Assembly (NCBI GenBank): GCA_037383845.1
Contig: JARRON010000013.1
Coordinates: 51,946-115,945 of the forward strand
Origin: JARRON01 sp037383845
GTDB lineage: Bacteria; Pseudomonadota; Gammaproteobacteria; Steroidobacterales; XN24
Direction: 5' to 3'
Length of the DNA stretch: 64,000 bases
In this document: piece by piece, positions 17,303-28,344 of the stretch
How positions within the stretch are numbered: the first letter of the stretch is position 1
Layout of the letters: each line of letters begins with the position of its first letter
Notes under the pieces: generated by a model
Database searches by the model: none
What the model was told of the DNA's origin: nothing
The model's input: the letters and a program-made list of their open reading frames with translations, nothing else
Position numbers and translations under genes: made by a program

Positions 17303-18369
17303 GTTCGAAAGACCCGTTCACCGCAGAGCTGCTGGAAGTCAGCGCAGCCGGCTACGCTTCCCTGGCCGCCCGGCGGCTGCTGGAACAGCACCCTGAGGTC
17401 GCGGAGCGATTCGGGCCCGATGCCCTGAGCGCCTGGAAGTCCGCACTGGCCCAGCGAGTGGTAGAACTGGCCGCCGCGCTGAAGCTGGGCGCGCCCCGGG
17501 TCTTCGCCGGCCGTGTGCTCTGGACGGAAAGCGCATTCCGGGCGCGGGAGATTCCCGTCGAGGACCTGCAGGCGAGCCTGGAGGCACTGGCGGCGGTGCT
17601 CCAGGAAGAATTGCCTGAAGCCTCGCGAAAACCCGTCGGGCAGACGCTGGCGCTGGCCCTGGAAGCCCTGGAGGGCAGCGGCCCCAGGTCCGAAATGGTT
17701 CTCGACCCGGGCACGCCCACAGGCCAGCTGGCCCTGAAGTACATTACTGCCGTCCTGGAAGGCGACAGCCGGGCGGGCATCGACCTGGTCCTCGGGCAGC
17801 TGGACCACGGACTCAGTGTCGAGAGCGCCTACGTGGACGTCCTCATGCCGGCCCAGCGGGAGCTGGGGCGGCTGTGGCATGCGGGTGAACTGGGGATCGC
17901 CGAGGAGCACCTGGTCACGCACACCACACAGCGGCTCATGAGCCTGCTCGCCCACCGCGCTCCTCGCGCGGAAGCCAATGGCTACACCGCCGTCTGCGCC
18001 TCGGTCCTCGGCAACGCCCATGACATCGGGATTCGCGTCATCGCGGACTTCCTCGAGATCGCGGGCTGGCGCTCCATCTACCTGGGCGCCGACGTGCCGG
18101 CCTCGGAGCTGTCCGCCGCCGTCCAGTACTTCGAAGGCGATCTGCTGGTGCTGTCAGCTGCGCTCCCGACCCAGCTGGAGCATGTCGGCGCCGCCACGGC
18201 CTCCGTGCGGCGCCTCGAGAACCGCGACGTGAAGGTCATGGTGGGCGGCCTGGCATTCGGGGACCAACCCGAACTCTGGAAGACCCTTGGCGCCGACGGC
18301 TATGCGGAGTCTGCCAGCGAAGCCGTGGACCTGGCGGCCAGCCTGGTCGCCGGGCGGAAGCCCGGCTGA
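17299..18369 (+). CDS. Cobalamin-binding protein with CarH/LitR-like photosensory motif, no DNA-binding domain
   Basis: A 356-residue soluble protein. Residues 1-130 are helical and unassigned; there is no MerR-type DNA-binding domain. Residues about 140-220 form a B12-binding helical cap with VLMPAQRELGRLWHAGEL and AEEH, containing Trp193-His194 and, ten residues after the Trp, Glu203-His204. This W-x9-E-H arrangement, with His directly after Trp, matches the adenosyl-binding Trp and light-state His ligand of CarH. Residues about 228-350 form the Rossmann-like B12 domain: NAHDIG with His241 as likely lower ligand (Asn in place of the usual Asp), LSAAL and MVGGLAF. A TTG start overlaps the transporter stop (TTGA). 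Target unknown. Confidence 0.85.
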   Translation: MSSKDPFTAELLEVSAAGYASLAARRLLEQHPEVAERFGPDALSAWKSALAQRVVELAAALKLGAPRVFAGRVLWTESAFRAREIPVEDLQASLEALAAVLQEELPEASRKPVGQTLALALEALEGSGPRSEMVLDPGTPTGQLALKYITAVLEGDSRAGIDLVLGQLDHGLSVESAYVDVLMPAQRELGRLWHAGELGIAEEHLVTHTTQRLMSLLAHRAPRAEANGYTAVCASVLGNAHDIGIRVIADFLEIAGWRSIYLGADVPASELSAAVQYFEGDLLVLSAALPTQLEHVGAATASVRRLENRDVKVMVGGLAFGDQPELWKTLGADGYAESASEAVDLAASLVAGRKPG

Positions 18370-18393
18370 ACACCCGCCCCGATGCCGCCCCGC

Positions 18394-19098
18394 TCAGGGA
18401 CGGCGCGTAAACCAGCCGGTGAGGCTCCAGCGGCTGCGAGCCGCCGGCAGCACCTCGTGGGGAAACCTGTCGCTCAGGAAGGCGACCAGGGTGCCTCCGG
18501 CAGGCATCACGTCCCGCCAGGGCCTGCAGCCGGCTCGTTCCAGGTAGATCCGGAGCCTGCCGTCGTCCCCGGATCGCCAGTTCCTGTTCAGGTAGAGCAC
18601 CACGGAAAGGGTGCGCAGCGGCGCATCCGCGAACCGGTCCAGGTGGATCTGGTATGACGCGCCAGGCGGGTAGTGGCTGAAATGGGCCTCGTAGCCGAAC
18701 AGCCCCAGGAAAAGACGGGCGTTGATGGCCGCGCGCAAACCTTCCATGCGGGCCATCCAGGCCGAGACGGCATGGCCGTCACGTCCGGCATCCAGCCAGT
18801 ACACCTCGTCGCCCCGCACCTCGGGCCGTATCCGGAAGGACGGTCCGCGGCCCACTCCGGCGGGCCGGAACCGGCCGCCGGCGCGGGTCGCCGCCGCGCA
18901 ACTGCGCAGCAAGCCCACCTCGGCGGGCGACAGGAATCCGGGAACCACGGCCAGGCCGTGGGCCTCCAGCTCCGCGCCCAGGGCCTCGTGGATGACGCCG
19001 AACGCCGGCTCCGGTGAGCTGCAGAGAGATCCCTGGGGCAGGACCGCGGGAGCGCTCCCCGGCCGGTCCGCCGGGGGGACTGAGGGTCCCTGTTCCAT
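18394..19098 (-). CDS. 2-oxoglutarate-Fe(II) dioxygenase of the prolyl-4-hydroxylase type
   Basis: A 234-residue non-heme iron oxygenase. The iron triad is visible as QIHLDRF (His-x-Asp) and FPHEVLP (distal His), and SRWSLTGWF gives the Arg that binds 2-oxoglutarate. The tail matches SM-20/PHD-like bacterial proteins that hydroxylate proteins or small molecules. The first ~35 residues are Pro/Ala-rich and low in conservation; the true start could be later. The substrate is not predictable. It sits 20 bases downstream of the SDR-like gene, so they may be co-transcribed, and it converges with the cobalamin-binding protein gene. Confidence 0.85.
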   Translation of the reverse strand: MEQGPSVPPADRPGSAPAVLPQGSLCSSPEPAFGVIHEALGAELEAHGLAVVPGFLSPAEVGLLRSCAAATRAGGRFRPAGVGRGPSFRIRPEVRGDEVYWLDAGRDGHAVSAWMARMEGLRAAINARLFLGLFGYEAHFSHYPPGASYQIHLDRFADAPLRTLSVVLYLNRNWRSGDDGRLRIYLERAGCRPWRDVMPAGGTLVAFLSDRFPHEVLPAARSRWSLTGWFTRRP

Positions 19099-19118
19099 GC
19101 TGATGCTCCGGTATGCCG

Positions 19119-20000
19119 TCAGGGAGATGCGCCGGCGACCCGGCGCGCGTATTGCTCGACGCTGGTCAGTTCCAGGTCGAAACGGTCCAGCATGTCCTCC
19201 ATGGGGATGACATCTCCCGCGGCATAGGCGCGTATCAGCGCGGCGATGCTGGCTTCCCGGGAATCGGTTCCGGGGCGGGGTGGCGAAGGGCGCGAGTCCA
19301 CCGGAACGTGCTCCACCTCGAACTGCCGGCCCGTGACCTGCTCGAAAACCCGTACCGCTTCCAGTGGCGTCAGGGCCTCCGGCCCGCCCAGTTCCAGAAC
19401 GGCGTTGCGGGCTTCCTCGCTGTCCACGGCCTCGGCGGCGAACCTCGCCACGTCCTCCAGGCTGATCCAGCTGATGGGCTTCTCCCCATCACCGAATATT
19501 CGCACCCGCCCGGCGGCGTGGTCGAAACCGAGCTCGGGAGCGAGCCAGGATTCCATGAAATACGACGGGCGTAGCACGGTCCAGCTCATGCCGCTGTGTT
19601 TCAGGGTCCGCTCCACGGCCCGCTTGGCCAGCGTGAGGGGATCGTCCTTGCCGATGGCGCCCGAGAAGGAGACGTAGACGAATCGCTCCACGCCCTCTTC
19701 CGCCGCGGCAGCGATCAGGGCCAGCTGCCCGGCCCGGTCGACCTTCTCGATGGTTTCGTCCTGCCGGCCCATGGCAGTGAGACTGGACACGACGGCATCG
19801 CAGCCGACGCAGGCCGCCTTTAACGAGTCCGGATCGTCCAGGGCGGCCACCACTGGCTGGGCGCCCATGGCTTCCAGGGATGCAACGGCGTCAGGGGCTG
19901 ACCGGTCGCGGACCATGGCCCGCACGGTTCCGCCATGGCCTGTCAGGGCCCGGCATATCTCCTTGCCCAGATGGCCCGTGGCGCCCGCAACAAGGAACAT
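19119..20000 (-). CDS. NAD(P)-binding SDR-like protein (NmrA/atypical SDR)
   Basis: A 293-residue Rossmann protein. The nucleotide-binding loop is VAGATGHLGKEICRAL at residues 4-19, followed by RAMVRDRS, which suggests NADP. FVYVSFSGA and TVLRPSYFMESW are typical of atypical SDRs, which include redox sensors and NDUFA9-like proteins. No full YxxxK catalytic pair is evident. The reaction is unknown. The C-terminal 60 residues vary from relatives. Start ATG at 20000. Confidence 0.85.
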   Translation of the reverse strand: MFLVAGATGHLGKEICRALTGHGGTVRAMVRDRSAPDAVASLEAMGAQPVVAALDDPDSLKAACVGCDAVVSSLTAMGRQDETIEKVDRAGQLALIAAAAEEGVERFVYVSFSGAIGKDDPLTLAKRAVERTLKHSGMSWTVLRPSYFMESWLAPELGFDHAAGRVRIFGDGEKPISWISLEDVARFAAEAVDSEEARNAVLELGGPEALTPLEAVRVFEQVTGRQFEVEHVPVDSRPSPPRPGTDSREASIAALIRAYAAGDVIPMEDMLDRFDLELTSVEQYARRVAGASP

Positions 20001-20070
20001 GTTGTGCGAATCTCTCAGTTCGGTACCGCTGGATCATCCGCCCCGTGGGCGGCGTGCCGCCAGAATTTCC

Positions 20071-21795
<1,725 letters not shown>

Positions 21796-21853
21796 ATGGC
21801 TTCCCCTTCTGGCATGCCCGGAGTCGTCTGGTCTGGCCGCCCCCGCGGTGGGC

Positions 21854-24800
21854 CTATCCAAGCCACGCCCGCGCATTTCGGAACAGCCGCATCCAGGGCC
21901 CCTCCTCACCCCACTCGCGGGGATGCCAGGAGTTCTGGACCGTGCGTCGGACCCGTTCCGGGTGGGGCATCGTAATGGTGACACGGCCGTCAGTGGTGGT
22001 CAGTCCCGCGATCGCCTCCGGACTGCCGTTCGGATTGGCGGGATAAGTCACCGCGGGCTTGCCGTGACCGTCGACGTAACGCAGCCAGACCAGCCCTGCG
22101 GCGCGGCAGGCGTCCAGGTGGGCCTCGTCCCGGAACTCGGCCCGCCCCTCTCCGTGGGAGACGGCGATGGGCATGATCGACCCGGCCATGCCGTCGGCCA
22201 GCACCGAGGGCGTCTCGTCGATCCGCACCAGGCTGAGCCGGGCCTCGAACTGCTCCGAGCGGTTCCGGACGAACCGGGGCCACAGCCCCGCCCCGGGGAT
22301 CAGCTCCCGGAGGGCGGCGAACATCTGGCAGCCGTTGCAAACTCCGAGTCCGAACGTGTCCTCGCGGGCGAAAAAGGCCTCGAACTGGTCCCTCGCCCGC
22401 GCGTTGTAGAGGATGCTCTTTGCCCATCCCTCGCCGGCGCCAAGCACGTCTCCATAGGAGAATCCGCCGCAGGCCACCAGCCCCTTGAAGGCCTCCAGGT
22501 CCACGCGGCCGCCGATGATGTCGGACATGTGGACGTCCACCGGCGCAAAGCCGGCTTCCAGGAAAGCCGACGCCATCTCCATCTGGCTGTTGACCCCCTG
22601 CTCCCGGAGGATGGCAACGGCGGGCCTTGCGCCGCGAGCCACGCAGGGCGCGGCCACGTCTTCCGAGGGATCGAACCCCAGCCGCGCGACCAGGCCGGGG
22701 TCCTGCTCGTCCCCGATCCGCTCGTATTCCTCGGCGGCGGACTCCGGATGATCCCGCAGGGACTGCATCCGCCAGGTGGTCTCGGACCAGGCCCGGTGCA
22801 GATCGACCCGGCGCTCGTCCAGGAGCACGTCCGTGCCGCGCCGCACGATCAGCTGCTGCTCCCGGGACGGTCGCCCCAGGGCGTGCCCCTTCCCGCCCAG
22901 GCCGGCGGACTCCAGCCGGGCCATGACCGCGTCCAGGTCCGACTCCCGGACCTGCAGCACGGCACCGAGTTCCTCGGCAAACAGGGCCGAGGCCGGATCC
23001 GGACCCAGGCCGGCGATGTCCACGTCCCAGCCGGCGTGGGCCGCGAAGGCCATTTCCGCCAGGGTCGCCAGCAGCCCCCCGTCGGAACGGTCGTGGTACG
23101 CAAGCAGGAGCCCGGCCCGGTTCATGTCCTGGACGGCCCCGAACAGGGCTTTCAGGGCCGCCGGGTCCTCCAGGTCGGGCACCTCGTGGCCGAAGCGCCC
23201 GTAAGCCTGGGCCAGGACCGACCCGCCGAGCCGGTTCCGACCGCCTCCCAGGTCCAGGAGGATCAGCACCGTCGGCCCGGCATCCAGCCGCAGCTGGGGG
23301 GTCAGGGTCCTGCGGGCGTCGTCCACGGGAGCAAACGCCGAGACGATCAGGGACAGGGGCGCCACCACGGACTTCTCGTTCCCGCCCTCAGCCCACCGGG
23401 TCTTCATGGAAAGCGAGTCCTTGCCCACGGGAATGGCGATGCCCAGGGCCGGGCACAGCGCCTCTCCGACGCTGTAAACGGTGTCGAACAGCGCTGCGTC
23501 CTCGCCCTCCTCGCCGCAGGCGGCCATCCAGTTGGCCGACAGCCGCACCCGTCCGATGGGACCGATGTCCGCGGCAGCGATGTTGGTCAGCGCCTCTCCC
23601 ACGGCCATCCGGCCCGAAGCGGGGCCGTCCAGCGCAGCCAGCGGCGTTCGCTCGCCCACGGCCATGGCCTCCCCGGTATAGCCGCGGTGGCCGGACAGGG
23701 TGACTGCAACGTCGCTGACCGGCACCTGCCAGGGACCCACCATCTGGTCCCGGGCCGTGAGGCCGCCAACGGTCCGGTCACCGATGGTGATCAGGAACGT
23801 CTTGTCCGCCACCGCCGGCATACGCAGCACGCGGTAGGCGGCGTCGCGCAGGGACAGGGTGCCCGGCAGGTCGTCACCGGTCCTGGACACCCGGGCCACT
23901 TCCCGCGTCATGCGCGGCGGCTTGCCCAGCAGAACCTCCACCGGCATGTCCACGGGCGCATTGCCGAAATGACGGTCGGTGACCACCAGCCTGCGCTCCG
24001 CGGTCGTCTCCCCCACCACCGCCCAGGGGCAGCGTTCCCGCCGGCACAGGGCGATGAACGCTTCCAGCCGGTCGGGGGCCACCGCCAGCACGTATCGCTC
24101 CTGCGCCTCGTTGCACCAGATGCCCATGGGCGACATCCCGGGCTCGTCGTTGGGAATCTCCCGGAGCTCGATGCGTCCCCCGAGGCTGCTGTGGTCGATC
24201 ACCTCGGGCAGGGCATTGGACAGTCCGCCCGCGCCCACGTCGTGAATCAGCAGGATCGGGTTGTCTGCCCCGAGGGACCAGCAGGCGTCGATGACCTCCT
24301 GGGCCCTGCGCTGCATTTCCGGGTTGCCCCGCTGGACGGAGGCGAAATCCAGGTCCTCGGTACTCTCGCCGCTGGACATGGACGAGGCCGCCCCGCCACC
24401 CAGGCCGATAAGCATCGCCGGGCCGCCGAGGACGATCAGCTTCGCACCGGGCGGGACGTCGCGCTTCTGGACATGCTCCGGGCGCACGTTGCCGAGGCCG
24501 CCGGCGATCATGATGGGCTTGTGATACCCCCGGTAGACGCCCCCCACCTCCTGCTCGAAGGTGCGGAAATAGCCGGCCAGGTTGGGACGTCCGAACTCGT
24601 TGTTGAACGAGGCCGCGCCGATGGGCCCTTCCAGCATGATGTCCAGCGCGGAAACGATCCGGCCGGGCCTGCCCGGCCCGGCGGCTTCCCACGGCTGCTC
24701 GAAGCCCGGTATGCGCAGGTGGGACACGGAGAACCCGGTCAGCCCGGCCTTGGGCCTGGCACCGGTGCCCGTTGCGCCCTCGTCGCGGATCTCTCCGCCC

Positions 24801-25735
24801 GAGCCCGTGGCGGCACCGGGGAAGGGCGAGATGGCCGTGGGATGGTTGTGGGTCTCCACCTTGATCAGGATGGGGACGTCCTCTTCGACGAACCCGTAGC
24901 CGTGGTCCCCGGGGGCGACCATCAGGCGCTGGGCGCGGGCACCCTCGATGACGGCAGCGTTGTCACGGTAGGCGGACAGTACGCCGTCCGGGGCATGCTC
25001 ATAGGTATTGCGGATCATGCCGAACAGCGACTTCGGCTGAGCGGTGCCGTCCACGACCCATTGCGCGTTGAAAATCTTGTGTCGGCAGTGCTCGCTGTTG
25101 GCCTGGGCGAACATCATCAGTTCCGCGTCCGTGGGATCCCGCCCCTGGGCCTGGAAATGGTCCACCAGGTAATCGATCTCGTCGTCGGACAGGGCCAGGC
25201 CCATGGCCCCGTTGGCCAGGGCCAACGCGTCCCGGCCGCCGGTGCTGACGGGCACCGTCTCCATGGGCGCCGGCGAATGCCGCTCGAAGAGCGCCGCCGC
25301 CGCTTCCGGGCTGCGGATCACCGACTCGGTCATCCGGTCGTGCAGCAGGGGCTCGAGGGCGGCCAGGTCCTCGTCGGCGAGACGACCGTCCGCGACCAGT
25401 TCGTAGCCAATGCCGCGCTCCAGGCGCCGGACCGCATCCAGTCCGCAATTGTGGGCGATGTCGGTAGCCTTGCTGGACCAGGGGGAGATCGTGCCGAATC
25501 GGGGGACCACCAGGACCAGGGTCCCGTCCGGTGCCGCCGCTGCCCGGGAGGGCCCGTAAGTCAGCAGGCGCTCCAGGACGCGGTGCTCGTCATCGGTCAG
25601 GTCCCGGGCCAGGTCGGCGAAATGGATGTACCGGGCGCCCACGGAGCGAACGGCTGGACAGACGCCACGCAGCGACTCCAGGAGCTTGTGCAGTCGAAAC
25701 CGGGAAAGCGCCGGGGCGCCGGGCAGTGCGAGCAT
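21854..25735 (-). CDS. purL: Phosphoribosylformylglycinamidine synthase
   Basis: Single-chain large FGAM synthase (1293 aa), step four of purine synthesis: FGAR, glutamine and ATP give FGAM. Layout: N-terminal PurS-like domain, two AIRS-type ATP-binding halves (VETHNHPTAISPFPGAATG marks the first), and a C-terminal class I glutaminase with Cys in GVCNGCQMF and GGFSYGDVLGAGEGWAK. The large form is typical of gamma- and betaproteobacteria. No defect seen. The frame begins at the ATG at 25735, giving MLALPGAPALSRFRLHKLL. Confidence 0.97.
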   Translation of the reverse strand: MLALPGAPALSRFRLHKLLESLRGVCPAVRSVGARYIHFADLARDLTDDEHRVLERLLTYGPSRAAAAPDGTLVLVVPRFGTISPWSSKATDIAHNCGLDAVRRLERGIGYELVADGRLADEDLAALEPLLHDRMTESVIRSPEAAAALFERHSPAPMETVPVSTGGRDALALANGAMGLALSDDEIDYLVDHFQAQGRDPTDAELMMFAQANSEHCRHKIFNAQWVVDGTAQPKSLFGMIRNTYEHAPDGVLSAYRDNAAVIEGARAQRLMVAPGDHGYGFVEEDVPILIKVETHNHPTAISPFPGAATGSGGEIRDEGATGTGARPKAGLTGFSVSHLRIPGFEQPWEAAGPGRPGRIVSALDIMLEGPIGAASFNNEFGRPNLAGYFRTFEQEVGGVYRGYHKPIMIAGGLGNVRPEHVQKRDVPPGAKLIVLGGPAMLIGLGGGAASSMSSGESTEDLDFASVQRGNPEMQRRAQEVIDACWSLGADNPILLIHDVGAGGLSNALPEVIDHSSLGGRIELREIPNDEPGMSPMGIWCNEAQERYVLAVAPDRLEAFIALCRRERCPWAVVGETTAERRLVVTDRHFGNAPVDMPVEVLLGKPPRMTREVARVSRTGDDLPGTLSLRDAAYRVLRMPAVADKTFLITIGDRTVGGLTARDQMVGPWQVPVSDVAVTLSGHRGYTGEAMAVGERTPLAALDGPASGRMAVGEALTNIAAADIGPIGRVRLSANWMAACGEEGEDAALFDTVYSVGEALCPALGIAIPVGKDSLSMKTRWAEGGNEKSVVAPLSLIVSAFAPVDDARRTLTPQLRLDAGPTVLILLDLGGGRNRLGGSVLAQAYGRFGHEVPDLEDPAALKALFGAVQDMNRAGLLLAYHDRSDGGLLATLAEMAFAAHAGWDVDIAGLGPDPASALFAEELGAVLQVRESDLDAVMARLESAGLGGKGHALGRPSREQQLIVRRGTDVLLDERRVDLHRAWSETTWRMQSLRDHPESAAEEYERIGDEQDPGLVARLGFDPSEDVAAPCVARGARPAVAILREQGVNSQMEMASAFLEAGFAPVDVHMSDIIGGRVDLEAFKGLVACGGFSYGDVLGAGEGWAKSILYNARARDQFEAFFAREDTFGLGVCNGCQMFAALRELIPGAGLWPRFVRNRSEQFEARLSLVRIDETPSVLADGMAGSIMPIAVSHGEGRAEFRDEAHLDACRAAGLVWLRYVDGHGKPAVTYPANPNGSPEAIAGLTTTDGRVTITMPHPERVRRTVQNSWHPREWGEEGPWMRLFRNARAWLG

Positions 25736-25815
25736 GCGGACACCGGGGAACGGAGGGCGGTGAGCAGGCCCGAAATTCTACTCGACCCGCACCGGGGTGC
25801 CCACCGCAGGGAGCT

Positions 25816-26574
25816 TCAGAGGCTGCGCCAGTCGAGGCCGTTTTCCTGGTCCGCTGCCTCCAGTTCCCGGGCTTCGCAGCCCAGCACCTCCGCCAGCCCC
25901 TGCAGGGCCAGGGCCGGGGTGTTGTTGATCTCGCTCAAGTGAACCGCCACCACGTGCTTCAGGCGGGTGGTGTCCATGGCGCCCAGCAGCGTCGCAGCCT
26001 GCTCATTGGACAGATGACCGAGGGGACCCCCGACCCGGCGCTTCAGGGCGGGCGGATAGGGTCCGCCGGCGAGCATCCCGGCGTCGTGATTGCACTCCAC
26101 GGCGATGGCGTCACAGCCTTCCAGGCAGGCCATGACGTGGGTCGTCGGACGACCCAGGTCGGTCACCACGGCCAGCCGGGACGCACCGTCCGAGAAGACG
26201 AACTGGCAGGGCTCGCGCGCGTCATGGGGCACGGGCATGGGCCGGACGGACAGGCCGCCGATCTCGAAAGCCTCGTGGGGACTGATGGGCTGGAGATCCT
26301 CGGGCGGCCGCTGCCGGAACCCCCGGGCCGTTCCCACCGTGCAGCGGACGGTGATGCTGTGCCTGGCCGCGAGCCGGGCCACGCCGCCGATGTGGTCGGC
26401 ATGCTCGTGGGTGACCAGCACGGCATCCAGGTCGGCAGGAGACTTGCCCAGACGGCCGAGACGAGTCTCCGTCTCCCGGAGCCCCAGGCCGCAGTCCAGC
26501 AGGATGCAGGTATCGCCCGACTCCACCAGCGCCGCGTTGCCGCGGCTGCCGCTGCCGAGCCAGGCGAACCTCAA
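25816..26574 (-). CDS. MBL-fold metallo-hydrolase (YycJ/WalJ-like)
   Basis: A 252-residue metallo-beta-lactamase fold protein. The metal-binding THEHADH motif lies near residue 55; a further His in VPHDARE, VVTDLGRPT with the bridging Asp, and a late His in VVAVHLSEINN complete a dinuclear site. Best resemblance is to YycJ/WalJ-type predicted exonucleases. DUF1820 and purL lie on either side in the same direction, with gaps of 12 and 80 bases. Confidence 0.88.
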   Translation of the reverse strand: MRFAWLGSGSRGNAALVESGDTCILLDCGLGLRETETRLGRLGKSPADLDAVLVTHEHADHIGGVARLAARHSITVRCTVGTARGFRQRPPEDLQPISPHEAFEIGGLSVRPMPVPHDAREPCQFVFSDGASRLAVVTDLGRPTTHVMACLEGCDAIAVECNHDAGMLAGGPYPPALKRRVGGPLGHLSNEQAATLLGAMDTTRLKHVVAVHLSEINNTPALALQGLAEVLGCEARELEAADQENGLDWRSL

Positions 26575-26586
26575 GCCCCGCCCCGC

Positions 26587-26931
26587 CTAGCCGCCGGACG
26601 GCTTGTCGCCCCGGGGGGCGTAGACGGGCATGGGGAACTGGGCGACGTTGCCGCCCTCGGCGTTGCTGATCTTGCTTACGCCCTGCTTTTCGACCTCGTC
26701 GACCCTCAGCACCGAGTGCAGCGGGAGAAAGCTGCGCTTGACGCCGGAGAACTCGCTCTTGATCCGCTCTTCGCCTGGATCCACCACCACCGAGGAACGC
26801 TCGCCGAAGACGAAGTCCTCGACGGCCAGGAATCCGAAAAGATCGCCGTGGCTGACGTTGCGGGCGTAGACCTCGTAGATCTTGCCCTGGTTCATGAAAA
26901 CGATCTTGTACAAGCGCCTGGTGGATGCCAT
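26587..26931 (-). CDS. DUF1820 family protein
   Basis: A 114-residue soluble protein matching DUF1820, a small family found mostly in gammaproteobacteria. Recognised by YKIVFMNQGKIYEVYAR near the start, FLAVEDFVFGE and the RSFLPLHSVLRVDEVEKQG segment, where these proteins are most conserved. Function unknown; the fold is thought to be a small beta structure. It is 12 bases upstream of the MBL-fold gene, so they are probably co-transcribed. Confidence 0.9.
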   Translation of the reverse strand: MASTRRLYKIVFMNQGKIYEVYARNVSHGDLFGFLAVEDFVFGERSSVVVDPGEERIKSEFSGVKRSFLPLHSVLRVDEVEKQGVSKISNAEGGNVAQFPMPVYAPRGDKPSGG

Positions 26932-27057
26932 GGGGAGAGCCGTCGGTTGGAAGGTCGGGAACGAGGGGCGAAGCCGAAGCCGCTCAAGTTGTTCCCCGCG
27001 ATGGGTTCATCTATTTTTGTCGCAGGACGCGTCAAGTCAATGCTCGACGAGGAGAAT

Positions 27058-28326
27058 ATGCCCCTGACGCTGAAGATTACCAGCAAGCATCGGCACATTC
27101 TCGGCGCCGACAGCACCCATGTGTTCAGCGTTCACGGCGGCTCCATCGGCCGCGCTCCTGACAACGACTGGGTGCTGCCCGACCCGGACCGCTACATCTC
27201 GGGACAGCATGCGCGGATCGACTATCGCGGCGGCGCCTATTACCTCACGGACAAAAGCAGCAACGGCGTTTACGTCAACGACGCCGACCAGCCGGTAGGC
27301 CGGGGCACGTCCCTCAGGCTCTACGACGGCGACGCCCTGCGCATGGGCGATTATCGATTCCACGTCAGCATCGTCCACGTGAGCCTGGACGAGGCCGCCG
27401 ACGCCGGCAGCGCGGCAGATGCCGGGGACGCGCCCGACGCATCGCCGTTCCGGGACGGATTCGGCGGGCAGGAAACGCCGCCCACGCGACTGAAGCTCCT
27501 GGAAGAGCGCGCCGAAGAACTGTCCAGCGCCCCTGCTGCCGAACCGCCCCGAAGCACCGACACCGTGGTCCGCCCCGATTCCCGCGAGCCCGCCGGGGAC
27601 GATGCGCTCACGGAAACCGCGGTGCTGCGCCAGGACTTCCTGGCCAGCGAGGCGGGTATCGGCCAGCGGCCTGAGCCGGGCACAGAGGCCGGCGCCGAGC
27701 AGGGACTGGCCGACGCGGTAAAACTGCTGATGGAAGCCACCGGACTGGACCCGGCCCGCCTTCCCGCCGGCTCGGAACGGCAGCTGCTGGTCACCTACGG
27801 CCACGTCATGCGCGCCACGGTGGAAGGTCTGGTCGCCGTGCTCAGGACCCGTTCTCTCATCAAGGGGCAGTTCCGGCTGAGCCAGACCAGCGTCCAGCCT
27901 GCCGGCAATAATCCCCTCAAGCTCGCGCCCGGGGTCCAGGATGCCCTGGAGCAGCTTTTCTACCGCGAAACGCCCGAATACATGGAGCCCCTTGAAGCCA
28001 CCGAGAATGCCTTCGGCGACATCCGGGCGCACCAGGTGGCGATGGTGGTCGCCATGAAGGCCGCGGTCCGGGATCTGCTGGAGCGCCTGGAGCCCGGCGT
28101 GCTGGAAGAGCAGTTCAACCGCGGCATGAAGCGCGGCGGGCTCCTGGGCGGCGGCAACAAGTCGCGCTACTGGGACCTGTACTGCGACCTGTTCCAGGTC
28201 GTGGCGGGGCACAGCGACGAGAACTTCGTCCAGGTCCTCGGCCCCCGGTTCGCCGAAGCCTATGAGCGGGAGATGCACCGGCTCGGCGGGCGGAAGCGAC
28301 AGAAGAAGGACGCCACCGACAGCTGA
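27058..28326 (+). CDS. tagH: Type VI secretion-associated FHA-domain protein TagH (orphan)
   Basis: A 422-residue cytosolic protein. The N-terminal FHA domain (about 5-105) has GGSIGRAPDNDWVLPD, YISGQHARIDY and SSNGVYVND, the phosphothreonine-binding loops. A Pro/Ala/Asp-rich linker (about 110-215) follows, then the conserved C-terminal region of T6SS FHA proteins (GQFRLSQTSVQPAGNNPLK and FEDIRAHQ-like FGDIRAHQVAM). In T6SS clusters such proteins relay PpkA/PppA phosphorylation to secretion. No other T6SS gene is in the window. Start ATG at 27058 with a strong GAGGAGAAT site; the long frame upstream is antisense to other genes. Confidence 0.9.
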   Translation: MPLTLKITSKHRHILGADSTHVFSVHGGSIGRAPDNDWVLPDPDRYISGQHARIDYRGGAYYLTDKSSNGVYVNDADQPVGRGTSLRLYDGDALRMGDYRFHVSIVHVSLDEAADAGSAADAGDAPDASPFRDGFGGQETPPTRLKLLEERAEELSSAPAAEPPRSTDTVVRPDSREPAGDDALTETAVLRQDFLASEAGIGQRPEPGTEAGAEQGLADAVKLLMEATGLDPARLPAGSERQLLVTYGHVMRATVEGLVAVLRTRSLIKGQFRLSQTSVQPAGNNPLKLAPGVQDALEQLFYRETPEYMEPLEATENAFGDIRAHQVAMVVAMKAAVRDLLERLEPGVLEEQFNRGMKRGGLLGGGNKSRYWDLYCDLFQVVAGHSDENFVQVLGPRFAEAYEREMHRLGGRKRQKKDATDS

Positions 28327-28344
28327 CCGACGCCTGCGGCGGTC

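Noticed and set aside
25531..27057. A long N-terminal extension of the FHA protein
   Set aside because: This part is the antisense of purL, the MBL-fold gene and the DUF1820 gene. A strong ribosome site and family start are at 27058.
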